Shown here: positions 1 to 9,912 of the stretch, piece by piece
Layout of the letters: each line of letters starts with the position of its first letter
How positions within the stretch are numbered: the stretch's first letter is position 1
The notes under the pieces: model-generated
Seen by the model: the letters and a program-made list of their open reading frames with translations, nothing else
What the model was told of the DNA's origin: nothing
The model's database searches: none
Origin: Syngnathus acus
Taxonomy: Eukaryota; Chordata; Actinopteri; Syngnathiformes; Syngnathidae
DNA: 64,000 bases
Direction of reading: 5' to 3'
NCBI RefSeq assembly: GCF_901709675.1
Contig: NC_051094.1
Coordinates: 19,950,431 to 20,014,430 of the forward strand
Translations under genes and position numbers: made by a program

Positions 1-637
1 AATTGTTGAATGATAGATACTATGTCTGCTACTCAGCTACTAGCGTCAAGAAACGTTTTGAAATTGAAATGTCACGTATATTTCCAAATCACTTTTTAAA
101 TATTGTACACCACATTGTGAGGGATTGCTGCCACATCTCTACAAACAAGTCCTCTATCGTTGCTCCACTGGGGAGAAGTTTCTCTTCCCTTTTTCTCCAT
201 TGTGTCTGTTTTTTCTCCTTTGTGCACTTTTTGCGGTCTTTCGTCAGAGGAGGGGCACTGTAGCAGAGAGGGCACCATTGAACACATAATATAAAATAAT
301 CCAAAGAAAAAGTAGATGTCCATATTCAAAATGAAGAGCTGCATGAAGTGGCCCTCAATTGTCGTGGCAATGTCTGCGACGGTGGTAATCCGCCTCAGGT
401 CCCTTGTCTGGATTGGTCGACATTTCAGTTCGGGTGTCCCCAGCTGGGGAGGGGGGGCCGGACAGAGAACACAAACTGCAGCCTAATCGGCCAACACAGA
501 TTAATTGAAGGCCATAGCATAAAAATGTGTTTTCAATCGTGTCTTAAATGTTCTAAAATTCTACTGAGGTAGCAGTTCTGATATCTGTCGGTAGGGCATT
601 CCAAAGCTTTGGAGCCCAAATAGACAATGCTCTAGAC
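1..637. other. unassigned stretch, no gene seen
   Basis: I recognise no coding exon here. The open frames are short (under 90 codons) and show no family motif. The segment around 545-637 (tract about a 'gtagggcattccaaagc' motif) reads like dispersed fish repeat sequence, but I cannot name the family. If the frataxin exon at 29512 belongs to an intact gene, this stretch is probably intronic. Confidence 0.4.
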
Positions 638-743
638 CAGGCGTGAGCAATTCCGGTCCTCGAGGGCCGGTGTCCTGCATGTTTCATAGGTCGACCTGCT
701 GCAACACACCTGATTCAAATGATCAGGATTGTTGTCCAGCTTC
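638..743. mobile_element. hAT-like MITE fragment
   Basis: The left end resembles a hAT terminal repeat (CAGGCGTGAGCAATTCC) and is followed by the palindromic GGTCCTCGAGGGCC motif and the phrase 'acacctgattcaaatgatc', seen in many fish non-autonomous hAT copies (from memory). The right end is missing where the L2 tail at ~745 begins, so target duplications cannot be checked. Confidence 0.5.
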
Positions 744-1058
744 TCAGAATCAGCTTTATTGGCCAAGTTTGTGCATGCCAAACAAGGAATTTGACTCCGG
801 TTGATCTCAGCCTCTGTACAACATTTATGTGACTAACAACATTCAGGTGACTAACAACATTTAAGTGGCAAGAACTGGATATTATTGCCCAGTGATGTCT
901 CTGAGACTCTGAGTGGTGTGAGTTCATCAGAGCGACAGCCTGGGGAAAGAAGTTGTGTTTGTGTCTGCTGGTTTTGGCGTACAGCACTCTGTAACACCGT
1001 CCGGAGGGGAGGAGTTCGAACAGACTGTGACCTGGGTGAGAAGGGTCTGTAGAGATGT

Positions 1059-1753
1059 TAGTCAAACCTCGGTTTTCGACCACAATCCGTTCCAGAAGGC
1101 GGTTCGAGAAGTGAACCGTTTGAATTCCGAATCTATTTTTCCCATCACAAATAATGGACAAAAAATTTAATCCGTTCCAAGACTAAAAAAAAACGCCTTT
1201 TTTAAGCATTTTTTTCATTTGCACATTTTTGTCCGATCGCGCAACTGCAGCGCACCGCCGAACGCGCAACCGTAGCGCGCCGCCGACCGCACAACTGCAC
1301 CGCGCTGGTCGCATTATTGTGACAGAGCCGTCGCTGAAATTTAGAAAATATTTTTAAAGTCCTGATGTACTTTCCAAAATTTAAGTGGACATCAGTGCGC
1401 AGGGAGCTTAATTTGGTCCGATCGCGCAACCGCAGCGCGCCGGGCGCTCACTGTCTCATTGCTGTAAGAGCGCCTTTGTGTTTTAGGATGGTTTACTGCT
1501 CCCACTTGCTTCCTTTGGAGGCTTGATTAGGGGTTAACACAATCCTCAAAGTAACGAAAATACAATAACAATGAATGGGGTCAGTCAGCATCCGGGCTGC
1601 GCGGTCGGGTTTTCTCGGGTCCTCTCGACTCATCTCACGAGGTTCGACCTCCGAATTTCTGTTCGACCACTGAAGCAAAAATATCTCGTATTTTTCGTTC
1701 GAATTCCGATTTTTTCGATAACCGGGACGTTCGAAAACTGAGGTTTGACTGTA
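1059..1753. mobile_element. TA-target MITE, 'GTCAAACCTC' family, copy 1
   Basis: The terminal inverted repeats read TAGTCAAACCTCGGTTTTC on the left and AACTGAGGTTTGACTGTA on the right. Compared with the L2 at 19137-21958 (region ~19628), the host sequence continues across the insertion with only TA duplicated, which fits Tc1/mariner-type integration. The inside is GC-rich with repeated 'gcgcaac' and 'gcgcgccgcc' words and no transposase. Other copies lie at 5169, 13960 and 41639. Confidence 0.8.
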
Positions 1754-3421
1754 TTTGCACGTTTCCCTGTCCTGGACAGGTACAAGTCTTGGATAGATGG
1801 GAGGTTGGTCCCGATTATCTTTTCCACAGTTCTGATTGTCCGTTGCAGTCTGTGCTTGTCTTGTTTGGTGGCCAATCCAAACCGGACAGTGATGGAGGTG
1901 CAGAGGATAGACTGGATGATGGCAGTGTAGAAGGTCTTCAGTAGCTCCTGTAGCAGGTTGAACTTCCTGAGCTGTCTCAAAGTATAGCCTCTGCTGGGCC
2001 TTCTTCTGGACAGGTCCATTTCAGATCCCGAGAGATTGTGGATCCCAGGAACTTGAAGGTGTCTGTAGAGAGAATTGCATTACTGAGGATGGTGAAGGGT
2101 GGAAGTGGCGAAGGGGCTCTCCTGAAGTCCACTGTCATCTCCACGGTCTTGAGCGGGTTCAGCTCCAGGTGGTTTTGGCTGCACCAGTGGACCAGCCTCT
2201 CGACCTCCTGTCTGTACACAGTCTCGTCACCGTCCCGGATCAGTCCGATGGGAGTGGTGTCGTCCGTATACTCCAGGAGTTTCACAGAAGAGTCGCCTGA
2301 GGAGCAATCGTTGGTGTAGAGAGAGAGGAACAGTGGGGAGAGGACGCACCCCTGGGGGGCGCTGGTGCTGGTTGCCTGGGTGTCGGATGTGATGGTCCCC
2401 AGCCTCAAATGCTGTCTCCTGTTGGTCAGGAAGCTGGTGATCCACTGACAGGTGGAGACAGGCACCGCGAGCTAAGTGAGCTTCTGGTGGAGGATGTCTG
2501 AAGCGATGATGTTGAACGCCGAGCTGAAGTCCACAAACAGGTTCCTGGCGTAGGTCCCTGGGGTGTGTAGGTGGCTTAGGATGTAGTGCAGTCCCATGTT
2601 GACCGCATCGTCTACCGACCTGTTTGCCCGGTAGGCAAACTGCAGGGGGTCGAGCAGGGGACCCGTGATGTCCTTCAGGTGGCTCAACACTAGCCTCTCA
2701 AAGGATTTTATGACCACAGATGTCAGGGCGACAGGTCTATAATCATTCAAACCTGTGATGCCGGGCTTCTTGGCCACCGACCGGTATGATGGTGGAGCTT
2801 TTGAAGCACAAGGGCACCTCACACAGCTCTAGGGAAAGGTTGAAGATCCATGCAGTTGTTCATCACAGACTCTCAGGCAGGAGGAGGACACGCCGTCTGG
2901 GCTTGATGCCTTCCTGACCTTTTGTCCCCGGAACACCTGACACACCTCCTCTTCACGGATCTGAAGAGTGGGTGCGGCTTCTGAAAGAGAGAGAGTAGGT
3001 GATAACGACGATGGAGGTGTGAACAAGGGGATGGGGGGTATGTTGATTGTGATGCAGGAGGTCCTGTTGTGTGGGTGGACCGTTCAAACCTGCAGTAAAA
3101 CCTGTTTAGCTGGTTTGCAAGCCTTCGGTTTTCCACAGGTGTCTTGAAGCCCGTGATGCTCTGCAGGCCTTTCCACACTGTTGAGGGATCAGGATTGGCA
3201 GAGAGGTTTCTCTCCAGGCTCTGCCCATAGCACCTCTTGGCTTTCCTGATTTCTCGGTTCAGTGTGTTCTTGGCCTGCCTGAACAGGTCCTGGTCCCCAC
3301 TCGTGTAGGCCTCCTCCTTGGCTTTGTGCAGCATCCTGAGGTTTGGTGTAAGCCATGGTTTGTTGTTGTACGTGCAGAAGGTCTTAGTCTGTACACACAA
3401 GTCCTCACAAAAGCTGATGTA

Positions 3422-3698
3422 TGATTTTTTTTTGTGATGACAAATTAAAAAAATAAGGGGATTTTAAAACTGATCAACAGGTTTTAAAAGGTGATAAAAT
3501 CAAAGTGAGCAGTCATGCAATAATTAAAAGGTTGGTTGAAACTCACATCCCTGTCGATGAAGCGGAGCGGAGGGCGACATGATGTTTTGTCCCAACGTGG
3601 CCGTCACAAAGTTGTCCCAAAGTTACTTTGAAAACAACGCGATGCGATGGGGGGGTGTTAACAAATCTTCAAAAAGTTGTTTCTTACTCAACGCTCTG
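3422..3698. other. insertion of unknown type inside L2 copy 1
   Basis: The related L2 copy runs continuously at the equivalent place (~21340-21350, 'gatgtatgatgtgacagtg'), whereas here about 277 bp of unrelated AT-rich sequence separates the two L2 segments. No inverted termini or poly(A) tail is obvious. Confidence 0.5.
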
Positions 3699-3863
3699 AG
3701 TGAGTTAATGCAGATCTGAAGTTGCAGCTTCAAAAACACTCCAATCGGTGCAGTCAAAGCAGGCTTGGAGGTCCTGCTTTGACTCCACTGTCCATTTCCT
3801 TACAGTCCTCACCACAGGCTTAGACGTTTTTAATTTCTGACTGTAGATTTGGATCAGATGAAC

Positions 3864-5150
3864 TAGGTGGGCAAACTTTTTTACTTGCGGGCCAAATTGG
3901 GTTCTAAATTTTGACCGGGGGGCCAAACCAGGAGTAGATGGATGTAGTGTTTGTGTGAATTAATATCAATGACATGTAAAGGTCATTGCATAAAAGGTTT
4001 TGGCCTTTACTAGGTAGTAAAGCATGGATATTCAAAAAAAGCTTTTTGAAAACAAATACATTTATTAACAGCATTAAAAAAATATTTCACGAAAAAACTA
4101 CTATCGGTGATTCTCATTAAATATGACACTGTTATTATGAATAACAGTTTTCATCTTCAGCGCCTGCAAGTCAGATTTATGAAAGATGTTTTCTGAGGTG
4201 AAATCACATCAAATGGCAAACATTCTGACCAAATACATCATCTTGAAGAATCAGTGAAAGAATACATCTAAATAAAGTACTAATAAAGAAATTACTAATA
4301 AAGAAATCAAAACAGCAACATGGTGACAGGTATCTGAAAATCTGAGCAGAGCTTTAACTCACAAACACCTGGCGACAGAGGTGAGGAAACGGGAAACACT
4401 TCCTTAAAGTCGGCCTAAAAAACTTTAAAAGTTAAGATTAGTCGAAAATAGGTGGTGCATCAAAAACTGTACTTGACTTTTAATCCGCAGTTTGTCAGTG
4501 AAAAAGTGTTTTGCTGAGTCTTCTAATTAGCTGTCAACCTATCCGCTGTAGCCACCTGTTCATGTGTTGACTGCTTGCGTACTTAGTATGCTTCGTAGCA
4601 AATTAACGGCTAATATTGTACTCCTTGCAACCGTTTCCTGGCATATCAGACAAACCAGCATTGATTGGACTTCAGCGAAAAGATATGTTGTTGTCCACTC
4701 TTTTGTAAACACTCAGCACTCAGTGTCCACCTTTTCTGTCCTTCTTATTCACGTTTTTTTCTTTCAAGAAATTCCAAAGGCTTGTCTTTTAAGGATGCTT
4801 GCTTGGTCTCCATGTGCCAAAGCAGTTTTAAGGCTTCATTGCCTTGTTAGCTAGCCTGTCGCCACATATTATGCAAAGTGGGCTTGACGCGTCAGAGTCA
4901 CCTGTGGCGATAAATCCATATTTTAAGTAGGACTCCTGAAATTATATTTTAAATGTAGCTTTCCTTTTCTTAGCAGTCGTAGCCTCTTCTTCGTCCGTCC
5001 CCTCATTGGGCTTTTTTCCCTTTCCGAAAAACTTTCCAAACCTCCCTGTTTCTTGCTCATTTTTGCTTGCTTCGCGGGCTCGACTGGGGTGACATGTCAC
5101 ATGACCGGGACGAACGTCTTCACCTGAATTAATTGATTGTCGATAAAAAA
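3864..5150. mobile_element. hAT-like non-autonomous element, truncated
   Basis: The left end (GGTGGGCAAACTTTTTTAC... followed by 'gggccaaattggg') resembles hAT terminal sequence and interrupts the L2 at 'cagatgaacta'. Its internal sequence is shared with two other places: 3985-4130 with 44496-44640, and 4720-5150 with 25100-25625. This shows a common repeat backbone. No transposase frame is present. The right end is obscured by an AT-rich run and the MITE at 5169. Confidence 0.5.
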
Positions 5151-5168
5151 AAATATATATACTATATA

Positions 5169-5834
5169 TACAGTGGAGCCTTGGTTTTCAACCACAATCC
5201 GTTCCAGAAGGCTGTTCGAGAAGTGAATCATTTGAATTCCAAATCATGTTTTCCCATCACAAACAATGGAAAACATTTTAATCCGTTCCAAGCAAAAAAA
5301 CACGCCGTTTTAAAGCATTTTTTCATTTGCGCATTTTTGTCCGATCGCGCAACTGCAGCGCACCGCCGAACGCGCAGCAGTAGCGCGCCGCCGACCGCTC
5401 AACTGCACCGCGCTGGTCGCATTATTGTGACAGAGCAGTCGCTAAAATTGAGAAAATATTTTTAAAGTCCTAATGGACTTTCCAAAATTTGAGTGGACCT
5501 CAGTGCGCAGGGAGCTTAATTTGGTCCGATCGCGCAACCGCAGCGCACCGGGCGCTCACTGTCCCATTGCTTTCGGAGCGTCTTTGTGTTTTAGGATGGC
5601 TTTACTGCTCCCACTTGCTTCCTTTGGAGGCATGATTAGAGTTGATGCAATCCTCAGAGCAACGCGAATGTAATAACGTACAGAGTCAGTTGGCATGCGG
5701 GTCCTCTCGGCTCATCTCGCGAGGTTCGACAACCGAATTTCGTCGGACATCCGAAGCAAAAAAATCTCGAATTTTTTGTTCGAATACCGATTTGTTCGAG
5801 AACCTTGATGTTCGAAAACCGAGGCTCCACTGTA
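5169..5834. mobile_element. TA-target MITE, 'GTGGAGCCTYGGTTTTC' subfamily
   Basis: The inverted ends are TACAGTGGAGCCTTGGTTTT and AAAACCGAGGCTCCACTGTA. The body is closely related to the copies at 1059, 13960 and 41639 (same 'ccgatcgcgcaac' and 'gacagagc' blocks), but the outer termini differ (GTGGAGC instead of GTCAAAC), so this is a distinct subfamily. It sits in a (TA)n tract, consistent with TA targeting. Confidence 0.8.
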
Positions 5835-6429
5835 TATATATATTTTTATTCAATCAATCAAATGAAAAAATAAAAAATAAGATAAAAACATGGTGAAAAT
5901 CACAAACTATGACTTTGTAGAAATACTAGGTACAAACAGGATACAATATACTGCACAAAGTGGGCAGAGTTTACTTGTCTAAAACGGAGTGGGAAGAAGT
6001 AGGATTTATTTAATTCCACACCCTATGCAATTTAAGACAGAAATAACAACACAATCTTTAGTTACTTGTAACAGAGTTGTTACTTTACCTATTATTGTCA
6101 GTGACTTTCACATGAACAGTAGATAAAAATGCAATCAAACTATGCAATTTCAATGTGGTTATAGCTCATAAGTGTCAATTCTTTAAAGGTTTAAATGGAT
6201 GGTTCACCCTCCTCAATGGAGTCCCAGCATCCCTATTAGGGATATTCAACTCGATTCATTTATGGTTGACTGTTCTGCGCTGAAGGCCAAAAATGTGGGT
6301 TCCGTGGCTGATAGTATGTATGACCTGCATTATTTTGGGGTTCCCCATATGTCAATGCTGGTAGTCGTTTTGGTAGGGGCAGTCTGTCTGTTGAAATAGT
6401 GGCAGTGAACTAGCCTGTGATATAAATCT
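5835..6429. other. unassigned repeat-like stretch
   Basis: This is AT-rich sequence. The tract near 5940-6040 ('ggagtgggaagaagtagga...') resembles a dispersed fish retroelement tail, but I cannot assign a family. No coding exon is recognised. Confidence 0.35.
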
Positions 6430-6501
6430 AGGACAGTTTTAAGCTATGTGTCCATACCGATTACACACATAACATTGGTAGTTTTGATATGGATTGTAAT
6501 A

Positions 6502-6604
6502 TACCGTTTTTTTCCGTGTATAATACGCCCCCATGTATAATACGCACCCTAACAATGGCATGTTGATGCTGGAAAAAAGCCTGTACCCATGTATAATACG
6601 CACC

Positions 6605-6649
<45 letters not shown>

Positions 6650-7311
6650 TTTTTTTTTTTTTTTTTAAAGTCCCAATGATCGTCACACACGCAGGGAGGC
6701 AATGGGTCCCATTTTTATAGTCTTTGGTATGGTCTTAACTAGGCTGGATGTATTTTTTTTGTTGGCGTTGATTTCTCCGACTGCCCGTAAAGGCACCACC
6801 GCGATCAGATGAAAAGAGAGGAAAGTGACGTGCGGACATGTGAAAAAGGCGGCTCTGTATGGGAGAGACGTTGAAGAGGAATAAAAACACCCTTGGAAAC
6901 CAAAACTTGCCCCTCGTCGTGACTCGGAGCCGCAACAAATGTTTCGGATTTGTGTAGGGTACATTGTGACAGCAAACGAGCAGGTGATCGAGCAAGCGTC
7001 TGATACGAGAGCATTGCGTTCGTATGGAGCGTGTTTGAAGTGAACAGCAGAGACGAAAGGAACAAGGCAAAGTGTTGTGAAATAAAATATTACCTGTAAT
7101 ACGCATTTTGTTATTTGCTGATTGTATTAAGCTATCACATTCATTGTCAGTCAAGAAGAGAAGAGGACTATTATCCCTTCTTTGACGAAATGACCAGAGC
7201 ACAGTACAAACACACTATTGTTCTTTCGGTATTTATTCAACCCACATTCTTTCACAACATGACAAGAAGAGAACAATACATAAATCAATACTCGTACCAG
7301 TACCATGATTT

Positions 7312-7347
<36 letters not shown>

Positions 7348-7459
7348 AAATTAAAAAAAAAAAATTAAAAAAAAATTGTACCCATGTATAATGCGCACCC
7401 CAGATTTTAGGACAATAAATTAGTTAAATTTTGCGTATTATACACGGAAAAAAACGGTA
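6502..7459. mobile_element. TA-target MITE, 'TACCGTTTTTTTCCG' family, copy A
   Basis: The inverted ends are TACCGTTTTTTTCCGTGTAT on the left and ATTATACACGGAAAAAAACG followed by GTA on the right, with TA as target. It splits the gag pseudogene between the Gly/Arg-rich segment and the zinc knuckle. It contains a long poly(T) on one side and poly(A) on the other, and a SINE-derived scrap at 6667-6731. It is nearly identical to the copy at 15612-16554. The 155-codon minus-strand frame inside it is a by-product, with no recognisable domain. Confidence 0.8.
6667..6731 (-). repeat. internally deleted SINE scrap inside MITE
   Basis: The first half matches the 3' end of the SINE at 13363-13662 (agtcccaatgatcgtcacac) and jumps straight to an internal SINE block (gcagggaggcaatgggtccc...tctttggtatg). 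About 170 bp of SINE is missing. The same junction occurs in the second MITE copy at ~15773-15837. Confidence 0.8.
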
Positions 7460-9311
7460 CATAAAATTGATTCCTGTTGTTTGAAGTTTTACCTCTGCCT
7501 TTCCCACGGCCCTGCACATTGCTCCCCTGGTCATTATAGTAAAAAGAGTTACTTTGCCGATCCTCAGTTTGTGTCAATTGCAATCTTGAACCATCCTTCT
7601 CTTTTTTCTCAAGTTGTTCCTTCAACACTCGCAGCTCCATGTTTTTTTATTTCTCGATCAAGGTCCTCATCCTGTTTATTGTGTTCCTCCTGCCTCTTAT
7701 CACAGTGGTTTAAAAAATGGAACAAATGCTTTCCCCAGCTCTCCAGAGACAATGAGTCTGGGTCTACAATGCCGTCTAATGCATTCTGTATCTTTTTTGG
7801 TTGGGTTTTGTAAATTGCCTGCTTCATCAGAGACTGTAGTGTGCCCGACAACGGATATTCATCCGTCTCAACCTCCCATAAGAGGCGAACACGTTCAAAA
7901 TACTTGGCAGAGTTTTCCCCCTTCTCACGCCCTACTTCACCCATAGCCTTGGTAGAGGGCCGGGAAGGGTACATCAAGTAAAGTGCATCCCACTGTCAAT
8001 CGTGCACTTATCTGATGTAAGTGACCGGCTCTCGTTGCGCTAAAAGACATATACGTACATCTCCCAGTGCAGCGTTCGTAGGCAGAACCAGTTTACAAAA
8101 AGCTGCAGCCCACTTTGTTCCTCCTTCCGAAGGAGAGGGCAACTGGCTACGCAACATATTAGCTTCAGTCAACGAAAGAGGATTATATTGTCTAGAGATT
8201 ATTCTGCCCGTCCTATCAGTGGCTTCGATGAACGGGGCTTGGAAATGCCTGTTTTGGTCACCATCTCTTTTCGCATTCATTGCTCTAGTAACAACCTGTG
8301 ATGCACGTGTGTTAGATACCAAAGGTTCACTTCTGTAGGCATCAGGCATGCTTAGCTTCATGGACGATGAAGGATATGCAGTGAAGCCAGCGCTAGGCCG
8401 TCCCTTATCACGTTTTTGTTGTTTTAATGGCGTACTAGTGGTGTCTGTATAAATCTTATCTGGTTGTCTCAATGGCACAAAACAATCGGCAGGCGCTCGG
8501 CATATCCCGTCTGTTATTACATCCTGTACCACAAACACTTTCTCATCCGATGTACCTTCTTCTGCCACAATTTTGTAAATATCTCCTTTTCGGAGAGGAA
8601 TATTATCATCGCCACAATCTATGTTGCCTGTGACCGTTACTAAATCCTCGACAAACGGTTCATCCAGCTCCATACAATGTGGTCCCTCATCGTCACTCTC
8701 ATCTAGCCCAATGCAGGGTCTTCCACGCCCCTTTTCTTTTGTCAACTCTCTCACTTTGTCACTTCGATGGCGTACCGTTTCAGATAAGGCGGCCAGCTGA
8801 CCTTTGTATTCCCCTTGGCCCCACACCATAGTCATTGGGCATTCTATCTCACACGTCAAAGTCCCTTGCTTAATGTCAATCACAGGTGCCTGCATCACAT
8901 CAACAAGCGAATGACCCTGGGCCTTCAGCACCTCAGGGCCACGCTGTGCAATATTTTGACGGTTACGTCTACCAACTATCTACCCTTTCCTCTGTTGAGC
9001 AGAAGCTTCAAGCTCACTTTCAATTTTATCCCCCTCACAAAAAGCTGGATGTGTAAACACATCCCGACAAAATCTGATCAAATCCTGTATGTTTCCGACC
9101 CTCCAAGGTTCCTGCTCTTATACTACTTTGGGCCGCCTTCCTGCAAGGAGGCGACTCTGCCTAGCCTCTGTGATAATGTGTGACCTTGTAGTCTTAACTG
9201 AGAGCGACTTCTACATATGTGCAAAGAGTGTCATAGAGAAGAGAAAGCTAATGAAGCAAGAGAAGGGTTACAGCAATATAACGGCATAGCTCAAGCTACC
9301 TAGCTAATCAC

Positions 9312-9841
9312 ATGTGCCAAAGAGGCCTATTATAACAAGAGTCTGGAGAAAGGCTGGAGAGGAGCAAAATCCAAGTTGCTTGAAATCCAGTGTGAAGTTC
9401 CCACAGTCAGCGATGGTTTGGGGAGCCATGTCAGCTGCTGGTGTTGTTCCACTGTGTTTCATCAAGTCCAGAGTAAATGCAGATGTGTACCAAGAGATTT
9501 TAGAGCACTACATGCTTCCGTCTGCTGAAAAGCTCTATGGAGATGATGATTTCATTTTCCAGCATGATCTGGCACCTATCCACAGTGCCAAAACCACCAG
9601 TAAATGGTGTACTGACCATGGCATTACTGTCCTCGATTGGCCTGCCAATTCCCCTGACCTGAACCCCATAGAGAATTTGTGGGGTATTGTAAAGAAGAAG
9701 CTGAAATACACCAGACCAAACAATGCAAATGAGCTAAAGGCCGCGATTGAAGCATCCTGGGCATCCATTACACCTCAGCAATGCCACAGGCTGATTGCCT
9801 CCATGCCACGCCGCATTGATGCAGTATTCCATGCAAAATGA
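9312..9841 (+). pseudogene. Tc1-like transposase, C-terminal part
   Basis: The frame from 9314 encodes 175 residues matching the C-terminal half of a Tc1/mariner DDE transposase. It has the VWGAMSAAGVVPL strand region, the second catalytic Asp in a 'FQHDLAPIHSAK' segment (usually FQQDNDPKHT), and the Glu in SPDLNPIENLWG. The DD34E spacing between these two residues fits Tc1. The N-terminal paired-like DNA-binding domains and the first catalytic Asp are absent because the element is 5'-truncated at about 9312. The element's 3' part continues at 9842-9912, resumes after the Rex3 insertion at 13284, is interrupted again by a SINE, and ends near 13828 with 'cagtcctgtata'. It cannot be active. Confidence 0.9.
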
Positions 9842-9912
9842 TTCCCAACCAAGTACTGAGCGCATTAATGGACATTTTTAAATGTTTGATTTTATTTTGC
9901 TGTTATAAATGT

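Larger units (their letters stand above)
745..3860 (-). pseudogene. decayed L2/Maui-type LINE, RT and partial EN linker
   Basis: Reading on the minus strand, the frames cover reverse-transcriptase text from the linker (ANRSVDDAVNMGLHYIL-type motif) through the palm to the C-terminal LLPSGR motif. They are split over several frames (3400-2873, 2822-2472, 2465-1977, 2019-1630, 1161-715) by indels and stops. The active-site region reads YTDDTT rather than YADDTT. The copy aligns along its length with the better-preserved L2 at 19137-21958. It is interrupted by a MITE (1059-1753) and by about 277 bp of unrelated sequence (3422-3698), and its 5' side is cut by a hAT-like element. The 3' tail lies at ~745-770 (minus strand: ...aataaagctgattct). 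It cannot encode a working protein. Confidence 0.85.
6430..9200 (-). pseudogene. ERV/LTR-retroelement gag remnant
   Basis: Read on the minus strand, a degenerate Gag runs from about 9200 to 6430. The longest open segment is 307 codons (8931-8008), followed by 122 codons (7977-7609) and 77 codons (7640-7407). The segment around 8100-7650 resembles a retroviral capsid region. It is followed by a charged coiled stretch, a Gly/Arg-rich segment and, past the inserted MITE, a CCHC zinc knuckle (CYVC...GH...C, 6474-6431) containing an in-frame stop. The order capsid, basic linker, zinc knuckle is that of retroviral Gag. No protease, RT or integrase follows on the minus side below 6430, and no LTR is recognised at either end. 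It is a broken, non-functional fragment. The exact retroviral class is not determined. Confidence 0.65.

Noticed and set aside
6735-7202. 155-codon minus-strand frame, nearly identical to one at 15838-16305
   Set aside because: Both lie wholly inside the same MITE family. The frame spans SINE scrap and transposon sequence, is rich in unusual residues, and has no recognised domain. Identity reflects repeat copying, not selection.
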